DNA from: Gonocerus acuteangulatus
Taxonomy: Eukaryota > Arthropoda > Insecta > Hemiptera > Coreidae
Direction of reading: 5' to 3'
Assembly (NCBI GenBank): GCA_946811695.1
Contig: OX328124.1
Location: 62,078,507-62,142,506 of the forward strand
DNA: 64,000 bases
This document shows positions 32,831-45,851 of the stretch, piece by piece (within the stretch, counting starts at the first letter, position 1; each line of letters begins with the position of its first letter). Both the position numbers and the translations under genes were made by a program. The notes under the pieces were generated by a model. It saw nothing but the letters and a program-made list of their open reading frames with translations, was not told the origin of the DNA and ran no database searches.

Positions 32831-34145
32831 GGCGTCATTAGCAGGTTTGCGCCCTAATTTGAAGGAAGAAACACGCTAAAACTAAGAATCAAAACAAAAA
32901 ACTCAAAAGAATAAAAAAAAATTCTGACATAATATTTTATAAAAACATATAAATAGTAATTTGTACTGCGGAAAGAAGTAGTATTGAGAATATAGTTAAT
33001 AACACTTTGACTTCATTTATCGATTGCCAATTCCTGGAGTTACATTTTATAATATCAAAGGATCATAACACAAGCACAAAAAAAAGTGGTAGTTTCCAAA
33101 GATTCCATACATTTATTCTCATGCATTTCGACATGCTGAATCCGAGTCCATTTTACTCCAGCACGTCAGGTTTGAGAGCATCTGAAGGTCAAATTTCTTA
33201 TGGAGTCGTTAAAGAAGATGTAGCGGCGCCCCTCTAACTTTTCAGTGTTATTCGACGGCAACAGTGGGGTGGCTACGGCTAGCCTTCTATACAACACTGA
33301 AGCCAGAACTAAAGCCAGTCTGTGTCAAGCCACTGCCTCGGTACCTGACACTAGGCAGTGACCACGTCCATAAGACTCTGTTGTTCAACGGTGCTTGTTC
33401 CTGGTATGTTAACCCCACACAACTACGGCTAAAAATAAATAATTTGAGCTCCCATGGTTTTGAGCATCGCTGAAATCAAATCGGAGGCCTCTTTCTGCAC
33501 AACGGGGCAAAATCAAATTAATTTCAAGGAACATTATGTCTATTTTGTAAAAAACGAATTTTGACTGCAGATTCATTGCATGCAAAATAGTTTTCCTATT
33601 GTGCCTGTGCAATAATCCAGGAAATATTTCAAAGGACTCTCATATACCCAAACAAATATTTAGAAAATACATTTCTGATACTACAGATACAATGAGAGAG
33701 AAAGGTTTTAATACAAAAGCTAGAGTAAATTAAGGATGTAATTAGTATAACAAGATCCTAAAGGGAGTTTATTAATACTTCCTTCAAGGTAGAGGTAGAG
33801 CAATGACATTACACGCTTTTCCATTCATAAAAGTCATTTCCTTCTTTTACCTAATTTTATTTATACACTTAATTAACTGAAGAACCTCTACCGCACTTTC
33901 CGCATTAAAATTACATTAGCTTTTATTTTGCAAAATTTCTAAAATAATGAGCGAAGTACGGTATAATTTTGCTAGAATAATAAGTTTTGGACTTAACATG
34001 CTTAGAATTTTTAACTGGACTTGAATCTTAATATTTTTAAATTGCTAGGATAGGCAAATTTTCTGAAATAAAAAAATTTCGATTAATATTATAACTCACT
34101 TTTTCATTATTTAATAATTATATTTAGTTTGAAAAAAAAAAATTG
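32831..34145. other. Intronic stretch, nothing recognised
   Basis: 33130-33440 is less AT-rich than its surroundings and has short frames on both strands, but no domain or splice-flanked exon is recognised. Confidence 0.45.
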
Positions 34146-34345
34146 AAATAGACGCCCGGTGGCCGAGAGTGCTACAAGTGCCTAAGGTTGTGGGTTCGAT
34201 TCCCAATAGGCGGGATAACTTTTCATTAAAAAAAAGAAAATCCATCAGCCCTATTCTGGGCTGGAATAGGGAAGTAACCTACGGAAAAACCGCCCCGAAG
34301 ATTTTTGTCTTGTATATGTGGACGTTAAAATTTAAACGAATAAAT
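34146..34345 (+). mobile_element. tRNA-derived SINE, family S1, nearly full length
   Basis: The head GACGCCCGGTGGCCGAGAG carries an A box (GGTGGCCGAGAGTGC). The B box GGTTCGATTCC follows near 34193. The body AAAATCCATCAGCCCTATTC and GGAAGTAACCTACGG matches the other S1 copies, and the tail is GTTAAAATTTAAACGAATAA. This is the most complete S1 head in the window. The GGTGGCCGAG head suggests a serine- or leucine-type tRNA ancestor. Confidence 0.7.
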
Positions 34346-34465
34346 TAATTTAAAATGTAAAAAAATGAATATCTTCGCGTGTTTCAGTAAAATGCTTATA
34401 GCTGATGTGATATAGCTTAGAATTTAATATCTAAACATTCCATAAATAAGGTTAGTTTGTAAGAC

Positions 34466-34535
34466 TTATTTTTTTTTTCTTCCTTTTGGGTGCATCGACT
34501 ACTGCGGTCATTAGCACCATCTGATATTGAGTAAG
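34466..34535 (-). repeat. Short dispersed retroposon 3' end (copy 2)
   Basis: A T-run, then CTTCCTTTTGGGTGCATCGA and GGTCATTAGCACC; the same block as at 3812-3866. Confidence 0.45.
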
Positions 34536-34639
34536 ACTTATTCTTTTAATTTAGTAACCAAAGACGAATTGAGAAACACTAAAAACGGAAGAATAAAATA
34601 AATAATAATTGTTCTAAAATTTGAAGTAGAGGCGACCAG

Positions 34640-35611
34640 TGAATCCATTTTCATATGATCAGATATATTGATATAATTGAAGTTAACAAAAGTGATTCAG
34701 AAAAAAACAGATTTTGGTACAATTTATTTGGTAGTACAATCGGTAAATTTGGTACAAAAATACTACATCTAATTTCAAAGGTCAAGTTCGTTCACCATAA
34801 AAATCCTCCTACCGGAAAACGGTTTTATAGGCGAAATGTGCGGAAAAAATAGTACGCTTAAGTTTTACAGTAAATATGCTGGCTCTTATAGGGTCAAATG
34901 AAAATGAAACCATTTTCAAGGTGATCACTAAACTTATTCGAAAAAAGTGGCTAAAAATAGTTTTTCACTTTGAGTACTTAGAATTGTTGGATTCAATTGA
35001 AATATTTTCTACTTATTTGAAATTCATCTAAACTATGATTAGGTTAAATTTGGAGTTCCGGAAGTATTCGAATTTTTTTTTTTTTTTTTTTATAGGCATA
35101 GAAGTTTTGGATCTTAGTATATTTTTGTAAATTTCTCTGTAAATTCGTGGTATGTGAAACGCTACTATTAAAATGCTTACTGAATTCCCTACAAAAAAGG
35201 CCCTAAAGCAATTTTTAAATGGGCGATTACAATCGAAGAAAGAAGTTCCTTAATCTGTCGGTTTCGTACTTTTGAACTTTTTTTGTGTGTGTTGACGTTA
35301 GTTTTTAATTGGTTTTCATAAGTCGTTTATAGCTTTCATAATTGCATATAACAGTAAAATGAGTATCTGAGTAAAACAAGGTAAGAAAATGAGAAATCTT
35401 TGAATCGCTGCTTTCCTAGAACGAAGTAATTTCCGCTTAGGGTACTGTCAGTTTTCTGTTGTGGTGATTAAAATCCTATCTTTGCGATTTCATTTAACAT
35501 TTTGTACGAAAAATCAAAAGTGTTTTCTATTCTAAGCTTTCCAAATGACACTAGGGTTAAGAAGGGGGACGAGCTAAGATGACGGAGTTCCTGCGAGTCG
35601 GACTTTTTTAG
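34640..35611 (+). mobile_element. Family A element, copy E (terminal block missing)
   Basis: It begins within the interior (GGTACAAAAATACTACATC, GGTCAAGTTCGTTCACC), continues through GTGATCACTAAACTTATTCG and CTACAAAAAAGGCCCTAAAG, and ends with CTAAGATGACGGAGTTCC and TGCGAGTCGGACTTTTTT. The (TA)n and the non-hairpin terminal block are absent. Confidence 0.65.
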
Positions 35612-37285
35612 AGTTTAAGATTATGACAATATTCGACAAGAAGACAAAAACTAAGGACACAGCGAAGTTGTATGAACAAGAGTGCGCATACACAACTCAT
35701 ACTTATGACCACATAAAACGAAGCAAGTTACAAGCTCCTCGTACCTTGCACGAACCTCTAAGAGACGGGAGCTTACTCATTACTGCCATACTCCTACATC
35801 TAAAGATCTCCAAGAACTACTATAAAATATAGTTGATTAACATATAAGTTTAGTCCGTTGCATAAGTTTTTGATTTCATGATAATTTACTAATTATTTAA
35901 AATATTTCCTACAAAATTATTTTTTCTCTATTGGAATCTATAGGGAGCATCTCTATTGGCGCGTAATCTTTGAGTAAATAAATAAATAAAATATAGCACA
36001 TTCAATCAAGACATTATATTAGAAGTAATCTTGATATTTTAAAGATAAGAAACGTTTCACCAAATGCTATTAGCCCAGCAATTTCAGCAAAAGGAAAGCA
36101 AACGCCCCTGCCTTCGTTAGAAAGTTTCCAAAAATCTGTGATATTTGAAATGGACCTTTAAATTTTAATAAATTAAATTTCAATTGAATGAATGAACTTA
36201 CTATCATGAATGGAAATTCGGCATTACATTTATGGTAGAATTGAACAAAGACACAAACAAGTAAACGACATTTCGTAGCAATATTTTCAGCTTTTAAAGG
36301 GGCTATCGGAAAGGATGGTAACACCTTCAAACAAAGGGCCAGCAATTTATTATTTTTTTAAAAAAATGTTGCAAAAAAAAAACGTGAGAAGAGAGGAGGG
36401 TCTGATATAGGATAAATTGGAGGATGCCAGCGTAATAAGAGTCTCCTCGAGAGGGCTTGTAGTCTGGCTTAGTCCGCAACTTGCTGGTCGAGGGCTCTCA
36501 AACTTCCGCGTCCGCCTCTCTTCTTATTTATTAGCTAGGCGGATAAAGCTCACTTCAATCTCCTTCTCGTCCCACCTCTTAATATACACACTTATATAGC
36601 ACTTCGGAAAAATTATATCCCTATTAGCACAACATATCACACCTAATGCAGTGATACAGAAAGCAGTTCAAAGTGAGACGATAACAAGCCTCGCGACATT
36701 GTAACCCCGTTTAAGGTCGGTATCCAACATTGAAAAATAGTCATTTTCAATATTCATCTTTAATGAAATTATGTAAATGAATAAAACTGCACATTCACGC
36801 AAATTAGGTACCGATTAGCACATAGATGTGTTAGATTAGTAACGCCTAGTACACAGATCCGGTATTTAAAAGCCCAGTGCCGTTATGGTTTCAAGTAAAT
36901 ATGCTTTTTTCCCGCGTACCGTCACACACTACCGAGCCCCAACAGATTGGGGGCCCGATTGGGGGCCCCAACTACCGAGCCCCGATAAGATTTTTTTTGT
37001 TATTTTAGCGAGAAAAAATTAAGCCATATTTTTCTGAAGGGGGGGGGGGAGGGTGAGCTACAATCTCTATTTTATATTTATTCACCTGGTTTCACCTTCT
37101 GAGTAGTCTCGTATCCCGCTCTCCCAAGGAACTGAAGCTTCCTAACGTAGCCCAAGGGCCTAATAAGGTAAGCTTATGACATAGCCATATCTAAGCGAAA
37201 TGAAGAGGCACGTTGATCTGCCAAGCATGTCGGAGAATGACCGATAATGAAATATATTCCATTAGAAAACAAGTTATCTAGTTTT
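35612..37285. other. Intronic stretch, nothing firmly recognised
   Basis: 36930-36985 contains repeated words around GATTGGGGGCCC and ACCGAGCCCC (short imperfect repeats). The rest is AT-rich without coding signal. Confidence 0.45.
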
Positions 37286-37289
37286 CATT

Positions 37290-37520
37290 AGATTGGGAAG
37301 GCTTCGCTAAGCAGGCCACGTCGATAAAATTGAGGAAAGCGCAATGCCCGGCAACATACTTCTTGAGGAGACGCATGATGCCAGGCAATTAAGGCGACTA
37401 ATAATACGATGGCAGGATGCACACAATACTATCACTGTATTTTGGAATTGGAAGGCATCAGTACTGAACAGCGTTGATTAGCTGATGCCGAAGGCCTAGA
37501 TTCATGACTGAGTTATGTGG
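37290..37520 (+). pseudogene. Decayed retrotransposon ORF2 C-terminal tail
   Basis: Conceptual reading gives AGHVDKIEESAMPGNILLEE, then RRLIIRWQDAHN, with stops in between and after. The pattern (L/R)RWAGHV...M...R.RW.D is the widespread C-terminal tail of several LINE groups, including RTE and related elements. It is a relic; the group cannot be settled from so short a piece. Confidence 0.5.
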
Positions 37521-38397
37521 TCGCTATACCAGATAAATCAAATAGCATAAATAGAATAAAGCTACTGTTTTTGCTGACAAAAATTGAGAAAAACACATCG
37601 AAGAGTGCGTGGCTTAGGATGTGATGACAGGCATCTTCCGTGGTAGATACAATAAGGGGATTCCCAACAACTGAACATTACACTATAAAACTTGTAAGCG
37701 CGCAAGAAAGATGAACTCTCGAGTGTCTAATTCACGAGGACAATCTTCAATTGAAACCAAATATGCCCAACCATTAAACTCTGACATCGGAACATAACAT
37801 TTGCTTGTCATTAGCTACATTTACGCGCTTGTTTACTTATAGGTTTAATGGTTTTTCATTCATAACAGCGTGACAAGAGCAAGAACACATTGCTGGCAAT
37901 TCTTCCATAACAACAGAGAAAATAGCAGAGGAGACTTTCCGTTAACTGCGTCAAACTTTACGCCGAAATTCATGACGTTCACGCTAGAGTTCACTGCTGT
38001 AGAAGCACTAAAGTAGAATCAATCGTTTGTTACTCACATATTTAACCCACATGGGCTCATACGGTGTCCATAGGCCATAATCGTCCATTTTGCAATACAC
38101 TGGATAAGACATCATCTTTCGCGATTATTTCAGATTTTTATCTGCAATGTTTATTTTCTTATAATCTTATACTTTGTATTTGAAATAACCATATACGTAG
38201 CACAGCTGGGATAGTAAATGTAAATAAAAAAATATCGAAATACTCAATTGAATTGAGAAAATAACCAACTTTACGATGAATTTAAAATGCTTAAAGTGAA
38301 ACTGATTAATATTTGGAACTGATATTGATCACATAGTTTGTTCATACGTTGTAATCTATGTCTAAAAGACACATTTGTTTTGAGCTATCTGTGATCC
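37521..38397. other. Intronic stretch, nothing recognised
   Basis: No gene or repeat recognised. Confidence 0.5.
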
Positions 38398-38634
38398 ATC
38401 GGGGATCAAGTATACAGGGTGCTAGGATTGCTAAAACGGCGCAGAGTCAGTAAGCTGAGTTTTTATGGGTTGTTAAACCCTAGGGTGTATAGAGTGTCTG
38501 ACAGACAGCACACATAAAGGCTAAAATTCTAAAAATCATTGTTTTGGGTACTATTGCGTTGATAAAGGCCCCCAATAGTATTTGTTTTCATGCACAGACA
38601 GCGATCCGTAAGAATTTTAATATATGTATAGATG
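38398..38634 (-). mobile_element. Helitron fragment related to 24621-24996
   Basis: It shares GGGGATCAAG, TAGAGTGTCTGACAGA, AAAATCATTGTTTTGGGTAC, GATAAAGGCCCCCAATA and GCGATCCGTAAGAATTT in the same order. On the minus strand the 5' end could be TCTATACATATATTAAAATT at about 38633. The 3' CTAG end is missing. Confidence 0.55.
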
Positions 38635-38689
38635 TATAGATTACGGCTGGTAGTGGCATGTTGGCAAATATACTAAACAAGCAAGTATA

Positions 38690-39646
38690 CAGTGGAACAT
38701 GGATAATTCGAACTTCGATAATTCGAAATCGTAGTTAATTCGAATATTTCTCTCGGTCCCTAGGATTTAGGGCATAAACAATGTAAAAAAAATCGTGGTT
38801 TATTCGAATAAAATTTTGGATAATTCGAATTTTTTACGCGTCTACCTCCAATGGGAGATGTTCGATCTTAATTTTTTTTTAAATATTGTCCCCTCGGGTA
38901 AGAAGGATAGTAAGTTACGGATGTAGGGGTTCCGGGACAAGAAGCGTGGCGGTTCCATCTATGAGAGGTAAAAAAAGTGTGTTGATTTGTCATGAAATGA
39001 CCCATATTATAGTTCTTGGACTCTAGTTCTGCAAAGTGGTAAGTCGCGCTTCCTCCCTTCCTGGGGTTGTAGTTACATACACCATCCTGTTTTATCCTAG
39101 AATTCCCTTCCACCATCCCTCCCATCATCATTTTTTATTCAGTTATAAGTGAGTCAGCGTCTAGATCTGTTGTATTGTTTGTTCCTTGAATTTCCGGTGT
39201 ACAGCGCAGTTCAGTGACCTCTTGATTTAAAATGTCGAAGCCTACCAGTTATAAAACTTTAACGTTGCCAGAGGAAATAGCTGCAATTAAAGAAGTTGAG
39301 AATAGAATAAAGAAAAAATCTGAAATTGCCAAGGACTTTAGAATTCCTCCTAACACTTTATCAACTAACCTGAAAAATAATGAAAATAATGACTTTTTTC
39401 AAAACAATAGACTTTTATTTTTACTTTTTTTATAAATTATTTATACCACATGTACGTAATCATCAATTTATGAAATATTTGTTCTTGTTTAAATAAAATG
39501 TATGTATTTTTTTAAATTAAAAAATGTGAAAATATGAAATTCGATTTTTTTACCCCTTTATTTTCGAAAACCTTTGTAATTCGAATTTTGGATAGTTCGA
39601 ACTTTTTTAGCGGTCCGTAGAGGTTCGAATTATCCAAGTTCTACTG
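38690..39646 (+). mobile_element. Internally deleted Tigger/pogo element, 957 bp
   Basis: The left terminus CAGTGGAACATGGATAATTC and the right terminus, which reads CAGTAGAACTTGGATAATTC on the minus strand, form a TIR of about 24 bp with two mismatches. Both ends abut TA (38688-38689 and 39647-39648), the pogo/Tigger target duplication. Inside is only the start of the transposase gene (39232-39435), so the element is a non-autonomous deletion product. Confidence 0.9.
39232..39435 (+). pseudogene. Tigger transposase N-terminal fragment (CENP-B-type HTH)
   Basis: The first 48 or so residues (MSKPTSYKTLTLPEEIAAI, then IAKDFRIPPNTLSTNLKN) match the N-terminal helix-turn-helix of Tigger/pogo transposases and CENP-B. 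In those, KxxxLTxxEKxxII and IAxxFxIPxSTLSTxLKN are typical. The remaining 19 residues are unrelated AT-rich sequence after a deletion that removed the second DNA-binding domain and the DDE catalytic domain. The ATG lies where the family start is expected. The product, if made, could bind DNA at most; no function is claimed. Confidence 0.8.
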
Positions 39647-39649
39647 TAT

Positions 39650-42229
39650 TTAAAAATCTTGGAGTTCTCAAGCTAGGCAATTCCGCTTCTATTCACGCTC
39701 CAGAGTAATGCGTGGACAGTCTACAGGAACGCCGTTGCATAGGCATTCCAATTCCACCACACATAGCCTATAAAATGAATTGGGCACAAATCTATAGATA
39801 ATTTGATATTGTAATTTTGAAATTTACTTTTGCTATAAAGTTAAACGAGAAACATATGTATTCACAAGAAATTAAATTACTATCATTGGTTCAAAAGGCT
39901 CTTCTTTCACACAGTTCCTGGCAGAGTTTACTCTTCCCTTTATTCTTACTTTCATGGAAAATAATCTGTTAATGTTTCTTTATTTATTCCCTGAGCTCTA
40001 CAACTGCTAGTTCATTTGCATACATAGTGAAAGCGTACTATAAAAATAAAATAAAACATTTTTTTTTTTTTTTTTTTTAAAAGAACGTCCTAAAATATAT
40101 AATATAAGTTTGAATGTAATCTGGTGACTGTTTTAAGCCTACTCATTGTCATTCAATTCAAACTAAGGATATATGGTTCGGTGCGTGTTTTCAACTCGCT
40201 CTAAGAATTTAAAGAATTATTAAAAAGTCTAAATAATTGGTAATATCCACTTATCAATGCGACCGAAATACATCCTGAGTAATAGCTAGTTACTGCTGAC
40301 CTTTGTGGCTTCCTCAAGCTTTTCGGTACCTTTTCTTACAGACAAGTTTGGATGTTTTAAACAACTCAAACAAATTTCACATCGCATTTCAATCGAATCA
40401 CTTCTAAATAGTATCACTTTCTGTCTCTAGCATTCTCTCTCCTTTCTTTCTCTGTGCTGTCATTTTCCATCTCTCTTTCACACATACACACATTACACAT
40501 CGCGCGAATAGTGTAGTACTTTTCACATTCATTAATTGTAAATTTTCAAAGTCATAAGACATATGTATGCAATATGCAAAGGAGTACTTGTTAAAAGTTG
40601 GATGGTGAATGGGGAAATGACAATTTTTTTCAAAAGAATAAGTAGTTATATATTTGCGAAGCGCTAACCATCCCATGTGTCAGGTTTGTATGTAGTGTGT
40701 TTTAGTCACACCTAGACTTGCTAAATCCCAGCTCATTGAGATATCGGAGGATCCAGCTTCTAGCTCCAAGTAATCAAGGCAGGTTCATTCGTCTGCTTTG
40801 ATAATCTATTAAATGAAATTATTTGTATAATTTAAATTTTCATTGTGTTCTTAGAAATTGAATTTTTCTAAACAACATTTCGGTTTGGGCATTAAATAGA
40901 AATATGGTTTTAACACTTGCACGTAAGTGATCGTCGTTACATATAGGGACTTGATTGGAAGAGAAATAATGATAAGATTTTGCAGTTCCTGTCAGCATAA
41001 ACCACTCAAATTTATCCTCGAGAAGTTATAATAAAATCTAAAAAAAAAAAAATATAAATAAATAAACTTTATGCATTGAAAAATAATGTGTTAATGTAAA
41101 GCATAAGAAAGCTCCCCTAACAGCCATATTTAGGATACTATTTGCAGTAAGGACGAGGCAGGTAATTGGGTGCATAAATATAGAGAGGGTTCAGGAACGA
41201 CTGGCCTGGGGCCAAATTGAGGAAGGGAGGTGGACCACTTCGGTTATGGGAGATCCTAGTCACCGATTAAATTTATTTCAGTTGTCTCTGAGGCTAAATC
41301 TCACTGCTGGAGAGTTAGCAGTTAAATATATAAGTTATACTCCATTGGAATATAGTACTTAATGTTACGAAACATTATTAAACACTTTTAAAATTTACCA
41401 AGATTATGAAAAATTACTTACATGAAAAAGTATCTAAATAAGACCATTTCCGAATTCACTTACACAAACACATTATCTGGAGGAACTTAACCCATAGAAT
41501 ATCTCCTCTCATCCAAATAAAACCTATCATAATTTCTCTATTTCTCTCCAAAAGAGAGATAGTAGGTGACGGACTCATCCTGATCGTAATAAGCATCAGT
41601 TAGGATAGGATGCGTGAATTTCACAATATGCAATACTGTACAGCCTAAAACGTACGCCTTTTTATAACCTATTATCCTCTCTTATATCCATACTGTTATA
41701 GTGGCTGCGATATTACTCTGAGGGATTCAAACGATTCCGCAAAATCTGCAAATGTAAGAGAAAGTGTACCACTGTAAATGCTGTTCAAGTATTATGGCGT
41801 ACAGTACGCTGCGTACTAGTAATTAGATCAATAAAACTTCTTTTGAAACTCAGTTTGTTCCTATCTGAAACTTTCTTCCATTCGTCCTGATTCGGTTCAG
41901 GACAATTTTGAAAGGACCTTGCTGCTTTGTTTGATGCAAGTTAATCCTTCTTTCCAATTATTTTGTACTCTATTTTCTGTCGATATTATCCCGAATACTT
42001 CGTATATTTTGATTAGATATTTTGTGTTAAATATGTATACTTGGACGTAGTAATGTCAGGATTTAGTATGTTTAATAAATGGGGCAATATTATACATTCC
42101 GGGGCCTTTTCCATTCCTTAAATTTCAACCGTAATATGTGAATTTACGTTTTTCTGTCAACGCCATTTTACATATTTCTTTGTCAAATTTATTCTTTATC
42201 TTGTTCTATGAGTATATGAATAACCGTTA
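39650..42229. other. Intronic stretch, nothing recognised
   Basis: Contains a T-run at 40060-40079. No shared repeat, splice-flanked exon or domain was recognised. Confidence 0.5.
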
Positions 42230-42350
42230 TTTTCCAGACCAACAAGTTTTGAGCCTGAAATGTGGAAATTTCAGATTGTGTCATCAGATCCACGTCATAA
42301 ACGGGTGGCCAGACTATGGAGAGAAAGAAGGAGGAAACGCAATCTAAGCG
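42230..42350 (-). mobile_element. Family A terminal-block fragment
   Basis: CAGATTGTGTCATCAGATCC, ACGTCATAAACGGGTGGCC and GGAGGAAACGCAAT follow the order of the block at 15250-15337, with heavy divergence. The subterminal repeat is mutated. Confidence 0.45.
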
Positions 42351-43267
42351 AATCTTTACAAACGTAATGGATTCAATAATGTCACGAGGAACTCGATAAT
42401 TTAATAAATTCATTAGTGGAATAGCATTAATTTGCCACATGAAAGTTGGGATAGTTTATGTTCGAATGCAGAGTAAATTGAAAATGCATACTGATAATAA
42501 AAATTGTTAATTTGAAGATTAACATCTTTTCAAATAAACTGTTTTGTCAGTAAAACAAAAGGCCCAACATGAAATTTAACCTGTGTAAGCATTCTCCGTT
42601 TACTCGGATTACCTTCGGTCGCCCCAGGCTCAAAACCCATCGACCATGGGTCAGTGGAAAACAATAAATTCGCTTGCTGGCAACAAAGCGTTCGGTGGAC
42701 CATGAAAAAGGACAGTGAAGGCTTCAGTATTGTCGTGTTCCTAGATACGTACAAAAGTGAAAAACAAATACTGTTAGCTAGTAATAAATCTTTCTCCAAG
42801 ATTTTAGACTATTTATTATTATTTTTCTAATCGTCTTAGATAATCAACATAAAATTAAGAAAATTATTTTGCTTAGTTAGCTTATAGTTACCACTTCTAT
42901 AGAGATAGAACAACTTGTGAAGATCTCGAGGCTTCGACGTTTCATAGTCCAATAAAACCGATATCGCGTATTATGAACATACATAATATATATATACGCT
43001 CTAGCATCCACTAAATGGTCATAATTTGATAAATTAAGCACAAAAGTACTCCACAAAATTGCAATTCAGCAGCGCAAAATCCACAAACTTGAACATTATT
43101 GTGCAAAAACTGCAAAGAAAAGTCCTAATACTTACAGTTTACGTTTAGTAGTCTTCAATCTACATTTTCTCAAGATATTTTAATGGAGATGCCTTTAAGT
43201 ATTTTTGAGAAAAGATATTACAAATTTAACGCAGACATAAAACATTTTATTTGTTCTTGCTCAAAAT
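42351..43267. other. Intronic stretch, nothing recognised
   Basis: No gene or repeat recognised. Confidence 0.5.
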
Positions 43268-43272
43268 CGACG

Positions 43273-43598
43273 CACAGTGGGGCAGAATCCCAAAAAGCTG
43301 GCCAAAACTCTAAATCTTTATGAATCGATCTAAAATTTCTTAATTGGGTTTTTTTGGGTCGCCGATTACGAATCAAGGGTCAAAATTTCAAAATTCAAAA
43401 TGACGGATTCAATATGGCCATATCAGAAGTAAAAAAGCTTTCAATGTGAAGAAAAATTATTAGTTTTTGATAGCATTTGTTGAATAGGGTTGTTCAGAGT
43501 CGTTTATTAAGAATTTAATGAAATACAAAATGGCGGATGTAATATAAAAAAGATAAGAAAACTGATATACGATAAAATAAAGAAAACCCCTACATAAA
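43273..43598 (+). mobile_element. Half of a TIR element with CACAGTGG end
   Basis: CACAGTGGGGCAGAATCCC is preceded by CGACG. Downstream come CAAAATTTCAAAATTCAAAATG and ACAAAATGGCGGATG. The left end is like that of the element at 17710. No right terminus is visible before the Family A insert at 43596, which may have split it. Confidence 0.45.
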
Positions 43599-44144
43599 AA
43601 AAAGTCCGACTCGCAGGAACTGCATCATCTTAGCGCGGTTCCGTTCTTATCCGAAGTGCGATTAGTAAATGAAAATAAAATCTCAAAGAGAAGGAAGCTT
43701 AAAGCGCCACATATGGAAACTGATAGTTTTCTAAGCGGATGGGACTCTCCGGATTCCCATGGGGCTCGCGGATTCTTATTTTCTCAGCTTTAATGAAAAA
43801 CTCAATCCACCGTTAAATAAACTTAAAAAACAAAAGCGAGGTAAACAGTGACAAAAACCCGATTAAAACAACAAATCTAACACTTTCGTAGTTTTAAGTA
43901 CTTACTTCTCCGACTTACATTGCCCCATCGAAATTTGCTTCAGAATCTTTTTTGTAGAGAATTTAGTAGGCTTTTGAATGGTTATATCGTACTTCCCACG
44001 ATTTCTTAACTGTTTTAAAGATATTAAGGGAAAAAATGGTGCTAATACCTACCGATAGCTGCTATATTCCTTCACTAATCGCACTTGAGATAAGAACGGA
44101 ACCGCGCTAAGATGATGCAGTTCCTGCGGGTCGGACTTTTTTTT
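43596..44144. mobile_element. Palindromic Family A derivative: two hairpin ends head to head
   Basis: Both ends are the Family A hairpin end (AAAAAGTCCGACTCGCAGGA...TTAGCGCGGTTCCGTTCTTATC), in opposite orientation. Together they form a nearly perfect TIR of about 68 bp that includes AAGTGCGATTAGT. The interior (43665-44075) is Family A interior plus unassigned sequence. The non-hairpin terminal block is absent, so this is a composite or foldback derivative, not a normal copy. Confidence 0.75.
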
Positions 44145-44929
44145 CAGACAAATTAATATATTATGTTTATATTATTATATAAATATTATGTTTATACGAA
44201 GAGCAAGTCACTTTAATTGCGGTGTAAAATAATGTTGCTAGCTAAATCTAAGTATTATGTAAGCTCAGAAGGAAAAAAATGGTGCTAATGGCTCAAATTT
44301 CGATAACCATAAAAGAGAAAAAAAAATTAAGGACAATATACGAAGATTCCGAACCATTTCATGTCTGTTAATAAAATATTTTATTCTAATCCCAATAACG
44401 CAACACTTATACACAAATAAACTTTTTTTTGGGTACCTATTTAATATGTATAAAATAAGATTATAATGAGCGATCCGCTGTGGCATACACCAAGTACTAC
44501 CACCGTGTGGAGTGCAACTAGTATAGACCGGTAGGTCAGTACCACTGTGGTATGTAAAGAGCGGCTGTTCTGATACTGGCAAAAATTAGAAATCCTGCAT
44601 TCCTAAAGTTGTTTGGAGGCTTATCTTTATGCCTCTAGAAAGGGACTTACAGATGACGAGGGTACACTGGGCTTTACCTGGACAGGGAAAATGCCCCCCA
44701 CCCTAAGCCTCCTAGCTCTTCAACTTCGAATTCATATGATTTTGTTCAATGAATTAAAAAAAAAAAAGTAATAAATAGATAAATACTGCTGAAAATAGGG
44801 ATTACCAAAAACAATTCTAAAGAACGAAATCAACACCAGTACAGTAATCTAAATATTCATAGGGCATCTTCGAATTCCAAGATGCCGTTGAAACAAAATA
44901 TTGTTTCTATTTATACGTATCCTGTTTTA

Positions 44930-45851
44930 TTGACTAATACATTTGACTACTATAAGCAATCACAAAAATAACGAGCAGTGAAAAAAAACTGTAGAAAACA
45001 CAGAAAAAGATTCGTTCAAATAAACGAAATTACCTATGTTTTAAGCACTTATTTCTCCAAATATGACCATCCCATCGCACATGTCTTCAAAACAATTTTT
45101 GTAGAGAATTTAGTAACCTTTCGAATGGTAATCTTTTGCATGCCAAGATTCCGAACCGTTTTCGTGATATTAATGAAAATATACGAAGTTCCCAAAACTT
45201 TTAATGTCTAAAAATGAAATATTTTATTTTAATCCTTCCTTTACTCCAAACGTAACCAAACTTTCAATATATTAGTTTTGATAAAATTCGAACATGCATA
45301 AAATGCTTCAGAACCTTTTTTGTAGAGAATTTAGTAAGAATTCTAATTGCTACGTTTCACTTGCCACGATTTCCCAACCGTTATCGTGATATTTACGAAA
45401 AATAGATGAAGATCCGAAAACTTTTCATGTCTATTAAAAAAATATTTTTTTTCGCATACTTCCTTAACTCCAAATATAACCAAAATTTAAACATCTTAGT
45501 TGGGATTAATTTCCAAGATGTAGAAAATATTTCAATTGAATCCCGCGATTCTAAGTACCCACAAAAAAATAATGACATGCGAAAACATTCATTCCACTTT
45601 TCTCGAAAACGGTTACAGATATCGCATTAAAAATGGTTTCATTCGTTCTTGTATTTTAGGAAACCTATAAAAGAATTACCTGCAAGCATATGAACTCAAA
45701 AACGTAAGAGTTACGATTTTTTTTTGCGCGAATTTCGCCCCAAACGCCATCTTCCATTGGGCGGATTCTGCTGGTTTTCATTCAAATCGGACCATTTTTG
45801 AGCTTGCTAGAGAGCGAACAGACAAGCATATATATAAATATATACATATAA

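Noticed and set aside
36930..36985. GGGGGCCC words as a regulatory palindrome
   Set aside because: The repeats are short and imperfect; no conserved arrangement or partner was seen.
45093..45520. Tandem modules as a CRISPR-like array
   Set aside because: There are only two diverged copies of about 224 bp in a eukaryotic transposon, with no short direct repeats and unique spacers.
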